DNA of 64,000 nucleotides, taken from positions 620,001 through 684,000 of the forward strand of contig NZ_FORA01000002.1 in the NCBI RefSeq assembly GCF_900113875.1, given 5' to 3'. The stretch's first letter is position 1. Each line of letters starts with the position of its first letter. The position numbers and the translations under genes are program-made. Origin of the DNA: Jannaschia pohangensis. GTDB lineage: Bacteria > Pseudomonadota > Alphaproteobacteria > Rhodobacterales > Rhodobacteraceae. Below, piece after piece: positions 43,519-52,280 of the stretch. Below the pieces are notes generated by a model. It searched no databases, was not told the DNA's origin, and saw nothing but the letters and a program-made list of their open reading frames with translations.

Positions 43519-44310
43519 ATGTGTCGACTGCTTGGATATGCCGGGCCCGCCATCGCGTTGGAGCGGATCATCACCCGGCCCAGCCATTCCCTTTTGAAGC
43601 AGTCGCAACATGCCCACGAGGCGAAACTGGCCGTCAACGGCGACGGGTTCGGCATGGCCTGGTACACGGGCCAGGACGCTGAGCCGGGCCTTTACCGCGA
43701 TGTCCTCCCCGCGTGGTCCGATGGCAACCTGCCGTCGCTCTGCAGGGTGATCCGCGCGCCGCTGTTTCTGGCGCATGTGCGGGCGGGGACGACGGGCGGA
43801 ACCAGCCGGTCGAACTGCCACCCCTTCGTGTCAGGCCGCTGGAGCTTTGCCCACAATGGCCAGATCGCAGGCTTTTCGGAGCTGCGCCGCGCCCTCGAGG
43901 CCGACCTGCCCGACCATCTCTATGCCCTGCGGCAAGGCACGACGGACAGCGAGATCCTGTTCCTGACGATGCTGGACGAAGGGTTGGACGACGATCCGAT
44001 CGGGGCTGTGGCACGCGCCATCGCCCGGATCGAGCGCATGCAGGGCGGCGGCGCGCCCAACCGGATCACCTGTGTCCTGGCCGATGGCAGCCGGATCATC
44101 GGGGTGCGGCATTCGGGCGACGGCCATGCCCCGACGCTCTATGTCTCCGCCGGGGTTCTGGATCACGGCGGGCGGGCACTCGCGTCGGAGCCACTGGACG
44201 GTTGCGCGGCCAACTGGACGGCCCTTCCCGAAGGCGGTGTCGTGATTCTGTCGGCCGACGCCATGGAAATCTCGTCGCTTCCCGGACTGGCCGACCGGGC
44301 CGCCGCCTGA
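43519..44310 (+). CDS. Class II glutamine amidotransferase (EgtC-like)
   Basis: A 263-residue protein starting MCRLLGY, so Cys2 is the N-terminal nucleophile after Met removal. Glutaminase features are NGDGFGMAWY, AHVRAGTTGGTSRSNCHPF and FAHNGQIAGFSELR, with TTDSEILFL. It is close to YafJ/EgtC-type amidohydrolases, which use glutamine or gamma-glutamyl substrates. No synthase domain is fused to it. It directly follows the DUF6356 gene and could form a two-gene unit. Confidence 0.85.
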   Translation: MCRLLGYAGPAIALERIITRPSHSLLKQSQHAHEAKLAVNGDGFGMAWYTGQDAEPGLYRDVLPAWSDGNLPSLCRVIRAPLFLAHVRAGTTGGTSRSNCHPFVSGRWSFAHNGQIAGFSELRRALEADLPDHLYALRQGTTDSEILFLTMLDEGLDDDPIGAVARAIARIERMQGGGAPNRITCVLADGSRIIGVRHSGDGHAPTLYVSAGVLDHGGRALASEPLDGCAANWTALPEGGVVILSADAMEISSLPGLADRAAA

Positions 44311-44314
44311 GCCG

Positions 44315-45034
44315 TCAAAGCCAGGTCACCTCGCCCAGAAAGATATACCCGGCCCCGTAGATCGTCTTGATGAGGGCGGGGGCCTTGGGATCCTCGCCTA
44401 GTTTCGCCCGCAGGCGCGAGATGCGGACATCCATTGCACGGTCGAAACTGTCCGATGCGCTGCCGCCCAGGGCCTCCTGCATCTCGGCCCGGGTCAGAAG
44501 GCGTCTGGGACGTTCCAGAAACAGCCGCAGGATCTCTGCCTCGGCCTGGCTGAAGGTCGCGTCGCCCCCCGGAACACGGTCAGCGGGACCAGACAACGTG
44601 AAGCGGTCGAAATCGGCGGTATAGGGTCCGAAGGTGGCGACGCGACCCTGTGCGGCGACCGGCGCCTTGCGCAGACGGGCGCGGATGCGGGCGACGATCT
44701 CGGCGGGCTCGAAGGGTTTGACCACGTAATCGTCGGCCCCGAGTTCCAGCCCGGTCACCCGGTCCTGCACCTGACCCCGCCCCGAGATGATGATGATCGC
44801 CGCCCCCCCTTCGAGCGCCAGACGCGAAACGACGGCCAGCCCGTCCCGGTCGGGCAGGCCCAGATCGACAAGGCAGACATCCGGCCCCTGACCGGGTGGG
44901 GCGGCGCGCAACGCCGCCTCGAAGGCATCGGCGCGGGCATAGGTCGCCACGTTCATCCCCGCCGCCGTCAAGGCCTCCGACAGCAGGCTGCGGATCGCCG
45001 GGTCGTCATCCAGAAGGGCGATGCGCGGCGTCAC
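44315..45034 (-). CDS. OmpR-family response regulator
   Basis: A 239-residue regulator. The receiver domain has acidic DDD (about 9-11), phosphoacceptor Asp57 (VDLGLPDRDG), and Lys106 in DYVVKPFEP. A winged-helix DNA-binding domain follows (SQAEAEILRLFLERPRRLLTRAEM, IKTIYGAGYIF). Its start overlaps the stop of the upstream hybrid kinase gene by four bases, so the pair is co-translated. It converges on the amidotransferase gene. Confidence 0.93.
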   Translation of the reverse strand: MTPRIALLDDDPAIRSLLSEALTAAGMNVATYARADAFEAALRAAPPGQGPDVCLVDLGLPDRDGLAVVSRLALEGGAAIIIISGRGQVQDRVTGLELGADDYVVKPFEPAEIVARIRARLRKAPVAAQGRVATFGPYTADFDRFTLSGPADRVPGGDATFSQAEAEILRLFLERPRRLLTRAEMQEALGGSASDSFDRAMDVRISRLRAKLGEDPKAPALIKTIYGAGYIFLGEVTWL

Positions 45035-46935
45035 GACAAAGCCGCCGACAGCTTGCCCACCGAAAACGGCTTGCGCAGGACGGGCCAGCGTCCCGCCGCC
45101 TCGCGGTAGAGAGGCGCATCCCCCGGCAGAGACGTCATCAGCGCCACCGGCAGGCCCCGGGCCTCGGCCAGGGCGGCAAGGTCGAGGCCGGTCTCGCTCG
45201 ACTTCAGCATGATATCCGACAGCAGAAGGCCGATGCCGTCGATGTCCAGAAGGTCGCGCGCCTCGTCGACCGTGGCGGCTTCGAGCACCGAATGACCGGC
45301 GGCAACCAGACGGTCGCGCACGGCTTCGCGGATATGGGCGGCGTCTTCCACCAGCAGGACAAGCGTCGGCGGCAGGCCCGGGGGCGGCTGGCGCAGCGGC
45401 AGACGCAGGGTGACACGCGCCCCGCCCGTGGGCACATTGGACAGCCGGGTCGTACCTCCGCCCAGTTTCACCACATCATAGACCATCGACAGGCCGAGAC
45501 CCGTTCCGTCCTCGCCCTTTTCGGTAAAGAACGGCTCCGCCCCCTTGGTCAGCGCTTCGGCGCTGAAGCCCGGGCCGGTGTCGGTGACCGTCAGTTCCAC
45601 CCAGGTGTCGCGCAGGGCGCGGGCGGCAATGGTAACCGTGCCCGGCCCGGCACCGATGGCGTCACGGGCATTCAACACGAGATTCAGAAGGGCATCGCGC
45701 AGCGCGTCGGGATCGAGCAGGACCGGCTGCTCCAACCCCTCGACGCCCCAGTCCAGCGTCAGATCGGCGGACAGGGATGCGCCAGCCAGCACCGCCACTT
45801 CGGCCAGGAACCTGCGCAGATCAGTTGCCCGGGGGCGCAGGTCGCGCGGCCCCGACAGGCCCGCGATCTGTTCGATCAGGGTGCCGCCCCGTGTGGCCGC
45901 GACGCCGATGGCGGCGATGGCCTCGGCGGCGTCGGGCGGCAGGTCCATACCGGACAGCTTGTCCTTCAGGCCCAGGATCACGGTCAGCAGATTCGCGAAG
46001 TCATGGGCCATGCCCGACGTGAGCTGTGCGGCGACCTGACGCCCGGCGGCCTGCGACAGGGCGGCGCGGGCCTGAGCCTCTTCGGTGATGTCAACGGAGA
46101 GGGCATAGGCCCCGATCACAACACCATCTTCGAGGTCGGGGGTGAAACTGACCCGAATGCGGCGGCTGGAGGCTTCGTGCGAAATCTCGAAGACCGACGC
46201 CTCGCCGTCGAGCGCACGGGTCAGATGCGGCGCGGTCAGGGCATAGGTCTGGGGGCCAAGCGCCTCGGCCATGGTCAGGCCGACGATGTCGGTCGGCGTG
46301 CCCGGCATCACCGCCCCAAGCCGTCGGTTCGAAAAGGTGTAACGCCGGTCGCGGTCCAGCCGTGCGATATGGGCGGGCAGCATCTCTGTGGTCAGCTGGA
46401 TACGCGCCGCCATTTCAGTCGCCTCGCGGCGCGCCTCGGTCAGGGCGGCATTGGCGGCGGCCAGCTGGCGGTTGGCCTGCCCCACTTCCTCGGCCCGGGC
46501 GAGCAATTGATCCGACAGGGTTTCGGACCGGGCCCGCAGCAGCCGTTCCTGCGCCTTGATCGCGGTGATGTCGGTATAGACGGTGACCCAGCCCCCCTGC
46601 GGCAGGGGCGCGCCCTCGACCGAGATGACCTGACCATTGGGGCGTGTGCGTTCCAGGTAGTGCGGCTCGAACGCGCGGGCCTGGGCCAGACGTTCGGCCA
46701 GCATGGCGTCGATATCGTCGACGGGGCCGTATTCGCCGCGTTCCAGAAGGTGTCGGATGGTATCGCCAAAATCGGACCCGGGCTCGGTCAGCGCCTCGGG
46801 CAGGTCGAACATGGTGGCGAACATCCGGTTGCAGACCGCAAGGCGCAAATCGGCGTCATAGATCGACAGACCCTGACCGATCAGGTTCAGGCCGGCCTGA
46901 GTCAGCCGCGTCGTCATTGCCTTGCGATCGCTCAT
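45031..46935 (-). CDS. Hybrid sensor histidine kinase with two PAS domains and a receiver domain
   Basis: A 634-residue cytoplasmic kinase with no clear membrane segment. A PAS_7-type domain (about residues 10-125; GQGLSIYDADLRLAVCN) and a coiled coil are followed by a second PAS domain (about 185-285). The kinase core has LTSGMAHDFANLLTVILG with phospho-His311, the N-box LNLVLNARDA, DTGPGF and GTGLGLSM. A C-terminal receiver domain with LLSDIML follows. It is paired with the OmpR-type regulator downstream (ATGA overlap). The signal is unknown. The ATG at 46935 or 46938 could be the start. Confidence 0.9.
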   Translation of the reverse strand: MSDRKAMTTRLTQAGLNLIGQGLSIYDADLRLAVCNRMFATMFDLPEALTEPGSDFGDTIRHLLERGEYGPVDDIDAMLAERLAQARAFEPHYLERTRPNGQVISVEGAPLPQGGWVTVYTDITAIKAQERLLRARSETLSDQLLARAEEVGQANRQLAAANAALTEARREATEMAARIQLTTEMLPAHIARLDRDRRYTFSNRRLGAVMPGTPTDIVGLTMAEALGPQTYALTAPHLTRALDGEASVFEISHEASSRRIRVSFTPDLEDGVVIGAYALSVDITEEAQARAALSQAAGRQVAAQLTSGMAHDFANLLTVILGLKDKLSGMDLPPDAAEAIAAIGVAATRGGTLIEQIAGLSGPRDLRPRATDLRRFLAEVAVLAGASLSADLTLDWGVEGLEQPVLLDPDALRDALLNLVLNARDAIGAGPGTVTIAARALRDTWVELTVTDTGPGFSAEALTKGAEPFFTEKGEDGTGLGLSMVYDVVKLGGGTTRLSNVPTGGARVTLRLPLRQPPPGLPPTLVLLVEDAAHIREAVRDRLVAAGHSVLEAATVDEARDLLDIDGIGLLLSDIMLKSSETGLDLAALAEARGLPVALMTSLPGDAPLYREAAGRWPVLRKPFSVGKLSAALS

Positions 46936-47081
46936 CATCCCCCCGTGGCGCGAAGGCTATCACGGCGGCGGGTGGCGGCAAGTTGATACAATTCGTTGCA
47001 ATTCAGCAAAACCGGTGAAGGAATCGCGTCCCAAGGTGACGGGGCCGCGTCGGGGAGGATGCGGCACAGGGGGGATCAGAC

Positions 47082-49028
47082 ATGGCCGACCTTCGGACGA
47101 TTCCGGATTTCATGGATCGCAACGCCACCAGCTTTGCGCAGGCCCCTGCCTACCGCGAAAAGGAATTCGGCATCTGGCAGGAGTGGACCTGGGCCGAGGC
47201 CCGGGCCGAGATCGAGGAGATCGCCCGGGGCCTGATCGTGCAGGGCTTGGAGATCGGGGAACATGTGGGCGTCATCGGACGCAACCGCCCGCAACTTTAT
47301 ATGGCCATGGTCGCCGCCCAATGCGCCGGTGGCATTCCCGTCCCGCTCTATCAGGATGCCGTGGGCGAGGAGCTGGCCTATGTCCTGGGCCACTGCGCCG
47401 CCCGCTTCGTCATCGCCGCCGATCAGGAGCAGGTCGACAAGGTGATCGAGGTGAAGGACCGGATCGAGGGTCTGCGCCACATCGTCTATCTGGATGGTCG
47501 GGGCCTGCGGAAATACGACCATTCCGCCATGTCATCGATGGAGGCCTTGCGCGAAAAGGGCCGCGCCGCCGACCGGGCCGAGATGGACCGCCGCCGTGCC
47601 CAGCAGACGGGCGCCACCACTTGCGTCATGCTCTATACCTCCGGCACGACAGGGCGGCCCAAGGGCGTGGTGCTCAGCCATGACAACATCGTGGAGACGT
47701 CGAAGAACTCCAGCGGCTTCGACGGGCTGCGGCAGGGGGACGAGGTTCTGGCCTATCTGCCGATGGCCTGGGTCGGGGATTTCATCTTCTCCATCGGGCA
47801 GGCCATGGTCACCGGCTTCTGTGTGAATTGCCCTGAAAGCGCCGACACCGTCATGCACGACCTGCGCGAGATCGGGCCGACCTATTACTTCGCCCCGCCC
47901 CGCGTATTCGAGACACAGCTGACCAACGTCATGATCCGGATGGAGGACGCGAGCCGCTTCAAGAAGTGGCTTTTTGATCGCGCCATGGCCCACGCCAAGA
48001 CCATCGGGCCGAAACTGCTCGACGGGGAAGAGGTCGGTTTCATGGACCGGCTGAAATACAAACTGGGCGAAATCTTCGTCTTCGGGCCGCTCAAGAACAC
48101 ACTGGGGCTGAGCCGGGTGCGCGTCGGCTATACCGCCGGAGAGGCCATCGGGCCGGAACTTTTCGATTTCTACCGCTCCATCGGCATCAACCTGAAGCAG
48201 CTTTACGGCCAGACCGAAGCCTCGGTCTTCATCACCCAGCAGAAGGACAACGAGGTCCGCTCCGACACCGTGGGCACGCCGACCCCGGGGGTGGAGCTTC
48301 GGATCGCGGAGAACGGCGAGGTGTTCTATCGCTCGCCCGGGACCTTCGTCGAATACTACAACAATCCCGAAAGCACCGCCTCGACCAAGGACCCGGAAGG
48401 CTGGGTCGCCACCGGCGACGCGGGCTTCATCGAGGAAGGCACCGGCCACCTGCGGATCATCGACCGCGCCAAGGATGTGGGCAAGATGGCGTCGGGCGCT
48501 CTGTTCGCGCCCAAGTTCGTGGAGAACAAGCTGAAGTTCTATCCCGACATCTATGAGGCTGTGGTCTTCGGCAATGGGCGCGACCGCTGCGTGGCCTTCG
48601 TCAACATCGACCTGACCGCCGTGGGCAACTGGGCGGAGCGCAACAACATCGCCTATGCCTCCTATCAGGAGCTGGCCCAGCATCCCCGCGTGCTGGAAAC
48701 CATCACCAATCATGTCGAGACGGTCAACAAATCGGTGGCCGAGGACGAAATGCTGTCCGGCTGCCAGATCCACCGCTTCCTTGTCCTGCACAAGCAGCTG
48801 GACGCCGACGACGAGGAAATGACCCGCACCCAAAAGGTCAAGCGCCGCACCATCGAAGAGAAATACGCCGACCTGATCGAGGGCCTCTATAGCGGCGTGG
48901 ACGAGGTCTATACCGAAACCGAAGTCACCTATGAGGACGGCCGCAAGGGCAAGATCAAGGCGACGGTAAAGATGTGCGATGCCAAGGTCGTGCCGGTGAC
49001 GGCCAAGGTGCTGGAGGCGGCGGAGTGA
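47082..49028 (+). CDS. Long-chain/aryl acyl-CoA ligase (AMP-binding)
   Basis: A 648-residue adenylate-forming enzyme. The ATP P-loop is YTSGTTGRPKGVVLSHDN at about residue 186, with YGQTEAS, GWVATGDAGF and the C-terminal catalytic region (TRTQKVKRRTIEEKYADL). It would activate the imported acid as acyl-CoA. It is the first gene of a plus-strand cluster with livG, livH, livM, livK, livF and a PaaK-like ligase, a set associated with import and activation of aromatic or branched acids. The next gene starts at the overlapping GTGA. Confidence 0.9.
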   Translation: MADLRTIPDFMDRNATSFAQAPAYREKEFGIWQEWTWAEARAEIEEIARGLIVQGLEIGEHVGVIGRNRPQLYMAMVAAQCAGGIPVPLYQDAVGEELAYVLGHCAARFVIAADQEQVDKVIEVKDRIEGLRHIVYLDGRGLRKYDHSAMSSMEALREKGRAADRAEMDRRRAQQTGATTCVMLYTSGTTGRPKGVVLSHDNIVETSKNSSGFDGLRQGDEVLAYLPMAWVGDFIFSIGQAMVTGFCVNCPESADTVMHDLREIGPTYYFAPPRVFETQLTNVMIRMEDASRFKKWLFDRAMAHAKTIGPKLLDGEEVGFMDRLKYKLGEIFVFGPLKNTLGLSRVRVGYTAGEAIGPELFDFYRSIGINLKQLYGQTEASVFITQQKDNEVRSDTVGTPTPGVELRIAENGEVFYRSPGTFVEYYNNPESTASTKDPEGWVATGDAGFIEEGTGHLRIIDRAKDVGKMASGALFAPKFVENKLKFYPDIYEAVVFGNGRDRCVAFVNIDLTAVGNWAERNNIAYASYQELAQHPRVLETITNHVETVNKSVAEDEMLSGCQIHRFLVLHKQLDADDEEMTRTQKVKRRTIEEKYADLIEGLYSGVDEVYTETEVTYEDGRKGKIKATVKMCDAKVVPVTAKVLEAAE

Positions 49029-49330
49029 TCACAACAAACCATAAATTTCTGGCAGGCTTTGCTTGTGCGTGCGGCCTCGCTTGCGGCTTGCTTGGCGGCA
49101 ATATCGACGGCGGAACATTGGCCCTATTTGCGATGGTTGCGGCATGGCCTGCCGCAGCCTTTGGATACTACCTAGGAAAATCCCGAGAAATTGAGAACGA
49201 TCACAACCGATATGAAGGAGCGTTTGGAGCGATCGGCGGCGGCTTTGCTTCAACTCTGTTTTCTACTTTTCCGTTCGTTCTCGGTCTCGGTGCCGGATGG
49301 TTTATCGCACCAGTTCTAGGGAGCGCGTAG
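49025..49330 (+). CDS. Small AT-richer membrane protein in the liv cluster
   Basis: A 101-residue protein with GTG start overlapping the ligase stop codon (GTGA). It is strongly hydrophobic, with three likely membrane segments (FLAGFACACGLACGLLGG, LALFAMVAAWPAAAFGYYLG, FPFVLGLGAGWFIAPVLG) and the short charged loop KSREIENDHNRYEG. GC is visibly lower than in the neighbouring genes, hinting at recent acquisition. I do not recognise the family. Confidence 0.62.
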   Translation: MITTNHKFLAGFACACGLACGLLGGNIDGGTLALFAMVAAWPAAAFGYYLGKSREIENDHNRYEGAFGAIGGGFASTLFSTFPFVLGLGAGWFIAPVLGSA

Positions 49331-49331
49331 A

Positions 49332-49430
49332 ATGAACGCCCAACCCGACACCTTCACCACCGCAGACGGGCGGACGATTGGGGGCACCGTCATGGACCTG
49401 CGCAACATTACGCTGCGGTTTGGCGGGGTG
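49332..49430 (+). repeat. Duplicated 5' end of livG (copy 1)
   Basis: These 99 bases correspond to the first 96 bases of livG at 50873-50968, one codon longer. The encoded peptides share 27 of 32 aligned residues by my count, and the match stops abruptly after GGCGGGGTG. An inverted repeat, GGCGGGGT and ACCCCGCC around GA (49422-49439), marks the end of the homology. This is evidence of a local duplication or insertion at the livG start. Confidence 0.85.
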
Positions 49431-49973
49431 AACCCCGCCCTCCGGCGTTTGATCGGCTGCGTTGTCTTCTGCCTGCTTGGCGCCCCGGCTTTGGCCGAGA
49501 CGCTCAGCGACGACATGACCTTTGCGATGAACCATTGTCTGGGGCCGATCGCCTATGGGATCGACGCCGAAACGGACGCGCTGGAGCCGACCACGGCGGA
49601 AGCCCTGGGGCGCACGCCGGAGCCGAGCCCGGCCTTTTCCGACCCCGCGTTTCATCTGGGCCCCGAGGGGCAGGTGCTTGCGCGGATGCAGGCCGGGGAG
49701 CAGCGTTTTTGCCAGGTCTCGTTGACCGAAGGGTCGCTGGACGTGGATCGCGCGATGGTTTTCGTCGCCGCGGACATTCTGAACCTTGCGCTGAGCGGAA
49801 GTTGTGCGCGCCGCGCCGAGACCGAGCCGACCCTGGTCCATCTTGCCAGCTGGGATCGCAATGCGCGCGGCTTTTACACAAGCGTCACCCTGAGCGAGAG
49901 CCGCGAAACGGGGCATCTCAACCTGATCGCGGGGGAATGGCCGACGTCCCGTTTGGACAAGCGGTGCGAATGA
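49332..49973 (+). CDS. Exported two-cysteine protein A, fused to a copy of the livG N-terminus
   Basis: Read from ATG 49332 it is 213 residues. Residues 1-33 (MNAQPDTFTTADGRTIGG and so on to FGGV) copy the LivG N-terminus. A signal peptide follows (LRRLIGCVVFCLLGAPALA), then an exported domain with a first Cys (MNHCLGP), a second in FCQV, and a late beta strand. The GTG at 49428 is an alternative start that removes the LivG part and leaves a normal signal peptide; it sits in an inverted repeat at the junction. Function unknown. It belongs to the array of similar exported proteins in this cluster. Confidence 0.7.
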   Translation: MNAQPDTFTTADGRTIGGTVMDLRNITLRFGGVNPALRRLIGCVVFCLLGAPALAETLSDDMTFAMNHCLGPIAYGIDAETDALEPTTAEALGRTPEPSPAFSDPAFHLGPEGQVLARMQAGEQRFCQVSLTEGSLDVDRAMVFVAADILNLALSGSCARRAETEPTLVHLASWDRNARGFYTSVTLSESRETGHLNLIAGEWPTSRLDKRCE

Positions 49974-50022
49974 TGGTCCGGCTGACCCCGAAACCCCCTG
50001 TGACTTTGCGGAGGAGACCGGC

Positions 50023-50277
50023 ATGAGCGTGCTGACCTTTGCCCTGATCATGACGGCCATCGGGCTGCCACTGGCCTTTGCGGCACGGCGGGTAGCGTCG
50101 GACAAGCTGGCAAATGCGATGATCTATGCCGCCGGGATCGGCATGGGGATGTCTTGGAAGCTGTTGGTCTTCCGCGATGGCGGGATCATCAGAACCTTCG
50201 TTTTCATCCTTGTGGGCATGGGCGTGGCCCTCGTGCTGGGCGGGGGACTCGCACCCATGAAAAGAGGTCGGGAATGA
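50023..50277 (+). CDS. Small membrane protein in the liv cluster
   Basis: An 84-residue protein starting MSVLTFALIMTAIGLPLAFA, with three hydrophobic stretches (residues 1-20, 31-46 around ANAMIYAAGIGMGM, and 57-77 around IRTFVFILVGMGVALVLGGG). GGAGGAGA precedes the ATG. Its stop overlaps the start of the next exported protein gene (ATGA). No family is recognised. Confidence 0.6.
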   Translation: MSVLTFALIMTAIGLPLAFAARRVASDKLANAMIYAAGIGMGMSWKLLVFRDGGIIRTFVFILVGMGVALVLGGGLAPMKRGRE

Positions 50278-50876
50278 CAGGTCTCCAGCACATCATGCGC
50301 CTCCGGGGCCGATGCGTGACGCTCTGCGCGGCGATCGTCCTGGCCGCAGGTACGGCAGAGGCCGAACATGCGGAAACCGTCGCCAAGATCGCGATGGACC
50401 GCTGCATCGCCACAATGAGCGCGGGCTCGCCCCCGGACGTGAGCGGGCTGCGCCCCCTCGACAATGTGGCAGGGTCTGCGTTCAGCGATGCGGCCATGAC
50501 TCCTGATGATGAGATCGCCGTTGACCCGCGGGTGTTGCGGGGCCTGCGCGATTGTCAGGTTGCGTCGGACACACGGCGCGTGAAACTCGGTCCCGACGCC
50601 ATCGCCGCCGCCAAAGCGACCTTTTCCGAGCTGGCCGACAGGCTCGTGGCCGACGGCGGTTTTGTCGAACAATCCATCACGGGACCGACCGAAGGTATGG
50701 TCGGATCGTTCTTCGTCGAAGAGGGTGACTTCGTGCGCCGTCTCGCCTCGACTGCTCCGGTTCGCGAGGGCCTCTACATTGAAGTGAGCCTGATGACCGG
50801 GGCCTATCACGGCGAAGTCGCCATTGTGGTGTCCGAGCATTTCGGCCCCCCGCCCGAGGAGGTATCCCTGCGATGA
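50274..50876 (+). CDS. Exported two-cysteine protein B in the liv cluster
   Basis: A 200-residue protein with a signal peptide ending near GTAEAEHAE. The mature part has a helix with Cys (AKIAMDRCIATM), a variable acidic/proline region, then LRDCQVASD, the same C-x-V context as in protein A (FCQV). A late strand reads YIEVSLMTGAYHGE. ATGA overlaps join it to both the preceding small gene and livG, which begins within its stop codon. Function unknown. Confidence 0.65.
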   Translation: MTGLQHIMRLRGRCVTLCAAIVLAAGTAEAEHAETVAKIAMDRCIATMSAGSPPDVSGLRPLDNVAGSAFSDAAMTPDDEIAVDPRVLRGLRDCQVASDTRRVKLGPDAIAAAKATFSELADRLVADGGFVEQSITGPTEGMVGSFFVEEGDFVRRLASTAPVREGLYIEVSLMTGAYHGEVAIVVSEHFGPPPEEVSLR

Positions 50877-51688
50877 ATGCCCAACCCCAGACAGTGACGG
50901 CGGACGGTCGCACGATTGGCGACGTGGTCATGGATATGCGCAACATCACGCTGCGGTTTGGCGGGGTGGAGGCGATCAAGGATATTTCCTTCGACATCCG
51001 CGAGGGGGAGATCCGGGCGATCATCGGGCCGAACGGGGCGGGCAAGTCGTCGATGCTCAACGTCATCAGCGGCTTCTACGTCCCGCAGGAGGGGGAGGTC
51101 TGGTTTCGCGGCAAACCGCGCCCGCCGATGAAGCCCTACGAGGTCGCCCAGCAGGGGATCGCGCGGACGTTCCAGAACATCGCCCTGTTCGAGGGGATGT
51201 CGGTCCTCGACAACGTGATGTGCGGGCGGCTTGGGCACATGAAGACCAACATGCTGACGCAGGCGCTGTGGTGGGGAAAGGCCGCTCGGGAGGAAGAGGA
51301 GAACCGCGAAGCCGTCGAACGGGTCATCGATTTCCTTGAAATTCAAGCCATTAGAAAGACACCGGTCGGTCGCCTGCCCTACGGCCTCAAGAAGCGGGTG
51401 GAGCTGGCGCGGGCCCTTGCGGCAGAGCCGAAGCTTCTGCTGCTGGACGAGCCGATGGCCGGCATGAACGTCGAGGAAAAGGAGGACATGTCGCGTTTCA
51501 TCCTCGATGTGAACGACGAATTCGGCACGACGATCGCGTTGATCGAACACGACATGGGCGTGGTCATGGACCTGTCGGACCGGGTCGTGGTGATGGATTA
51601 CGGCAAGAAGATCGGGGACGGCACGCCCCATGAGGTGCGCAACAATCAGGCAGTGATCGACGCCTATCTGGGGGTTGCCCATGACTGA
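50873..51688 (+). CDS. livG: Branched-chain amino-acid-type ABC importer ATPase LivG
   Basis: A 271-residue ATPase. It has Walker A IIGPNGAGKSSMLN, signature PYGLKKRVELARAL (of the liv-ligase subgroup), Walker B LLLLDEPMAGMN and the switch His in ALIEHDMGVV. It pairs with LivF to drive the LivHM permeases. ATG overlaps the stop of exported protein B; its stop overlaps exported protein C (ATGACTGA). The N-terminal extension before the core (MNAQPQTVTADGRTIGD) also occurs in front of protein A. Confidence 0.92.
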   Translation: MNAQPQTVTADGRTIGDVVMDMRNITLRFGGVEAIKDISFDIREGEIRAIIGPNGAGKSSMLNVISGFYVPQEGEVWFRGKPRPPMKPYEVAQQGIARTFQNIALFEGMSVLDNVMCGRLGHMKTNMLTQALWWGKAAREEEENREAVERVIDFLEIQAIRKTPVGRLPYGLKKRVELARALAAEPKLLLLDEPMAGMNVEEKEDMSRFILDVNDEFGTTIALIEHDMGVVMDLSDRVVVMDYGKKIGDGTPHEVRNNQAVIDAYLGVAHD

Positions 51689-52280
51689 CGGGCGCTTCGG
51701 GATATGCGGCCCGGAAGCCACAGGCGGGGGGCGCATTTCGTACACCCCCGGTACACCCCCCGTACACCCCCCGTGCAGACGGGTTGACGGGCGGGGGCGC
51801 TCTGGTTTCTGGTGCGCGGTCGCCGCCGGTCTGACCCTTGGCGGCCCGGCGCTGGCTGATCCCGCATGGGACGCTTTCGAGGCGCGGTGCCTGACGCCGA
51901 TGGCGGATTTCGAACTGGCCGCGCCGACGGACCTGCCGCTGCTTCGGTCGCTCAAGAATGACGGGAACGGCTATTCGGTCTTCGACGGGGGCGGGTTCGA
52001 GGTGCGGGTTTCGGACCGGTTGGACGCCGAGGGGCGCGGCCTTTTTGGCGCGGCCATGTGTTCGGTGGTGACCGCAGGCGAGGGCGCCGAGACGGCGAAT
52101 GCCTTCCTCATGTGGTCGTCCCGCCCCGAAGCCTTCGAGATGTGGGAAGAGGTCGCGGGCGACGGCACGGCGCTGGTCCTGCGGTCGACCACATGGCGGG
52201 AGCCGAAGATGGAGGTCTCGCTCACCATGGGACCGGAGTCCGTCCGGCTGAAGGCAGAGGAGACCGACCTTGAGAGTTGA
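51681..52280 (+). CDS. Exported two-cysteine protein C, N-terminus carrying an 11-bp repeat array
   Basis: A 199-residue frame starting at ATG 51681, which overlaps the livG stop. The first 45 residues include TYTPGTPPVHPP-like sequence from the 11-bp repeats; a signal-peptide-like segment follows (GFWCAVAAGLTLGGPALAD). The mature part has a Cys (AFEARCLTPM), a second in AMCSVV, and a strand MEVSLTMGPES. No ATG, GTG or TTG lies in frame between the repeats and the signal peptide. The long leader is unusual; the gene may have been altered by insertion of the repeats. Function unknown. Confidence 0.58.
   Translation: MTDGRFGICGPEATGGGRISYTPGTPPVHPPCRRVDGRGRSGFWCAVAAGLTLGGPALADPAWDAFEARCLTPMADFELAAPTDLPLLRSLKNDGNGYSVFDGGGFEVRVSDRLDAEGRGLFGAAMCSVVTAGEGAETANAFLMWSSRPEAFEMWEEVAGDGTALVLRSTTWREPKMEVSLTMGPESVRLKAEETDLES
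51745..51777. repeat. Second 11-bp repeat array (CCCCCCGTACA type)
   Basis: The units are CCCCCGGTACA (51745-51755), CCCCCCGTACA (51756-51766) and CCCCCCGTGCA (51767-51777), preceded by CGTACA and followed by GACGGG. The unit, the period and the following GAC match the array at 24882-24914, 27 kb away. Here it lies at the livG/protein C junction, inside the open frame of the latter. Confidence 0.8.

Noticed and set aside
49332-49430. The livG-like N-terminus considered as a second ABC ATPase gene
   Set aside because: The copy ends after 33 codons and lacks Walker A, signature and Walker B motifs.
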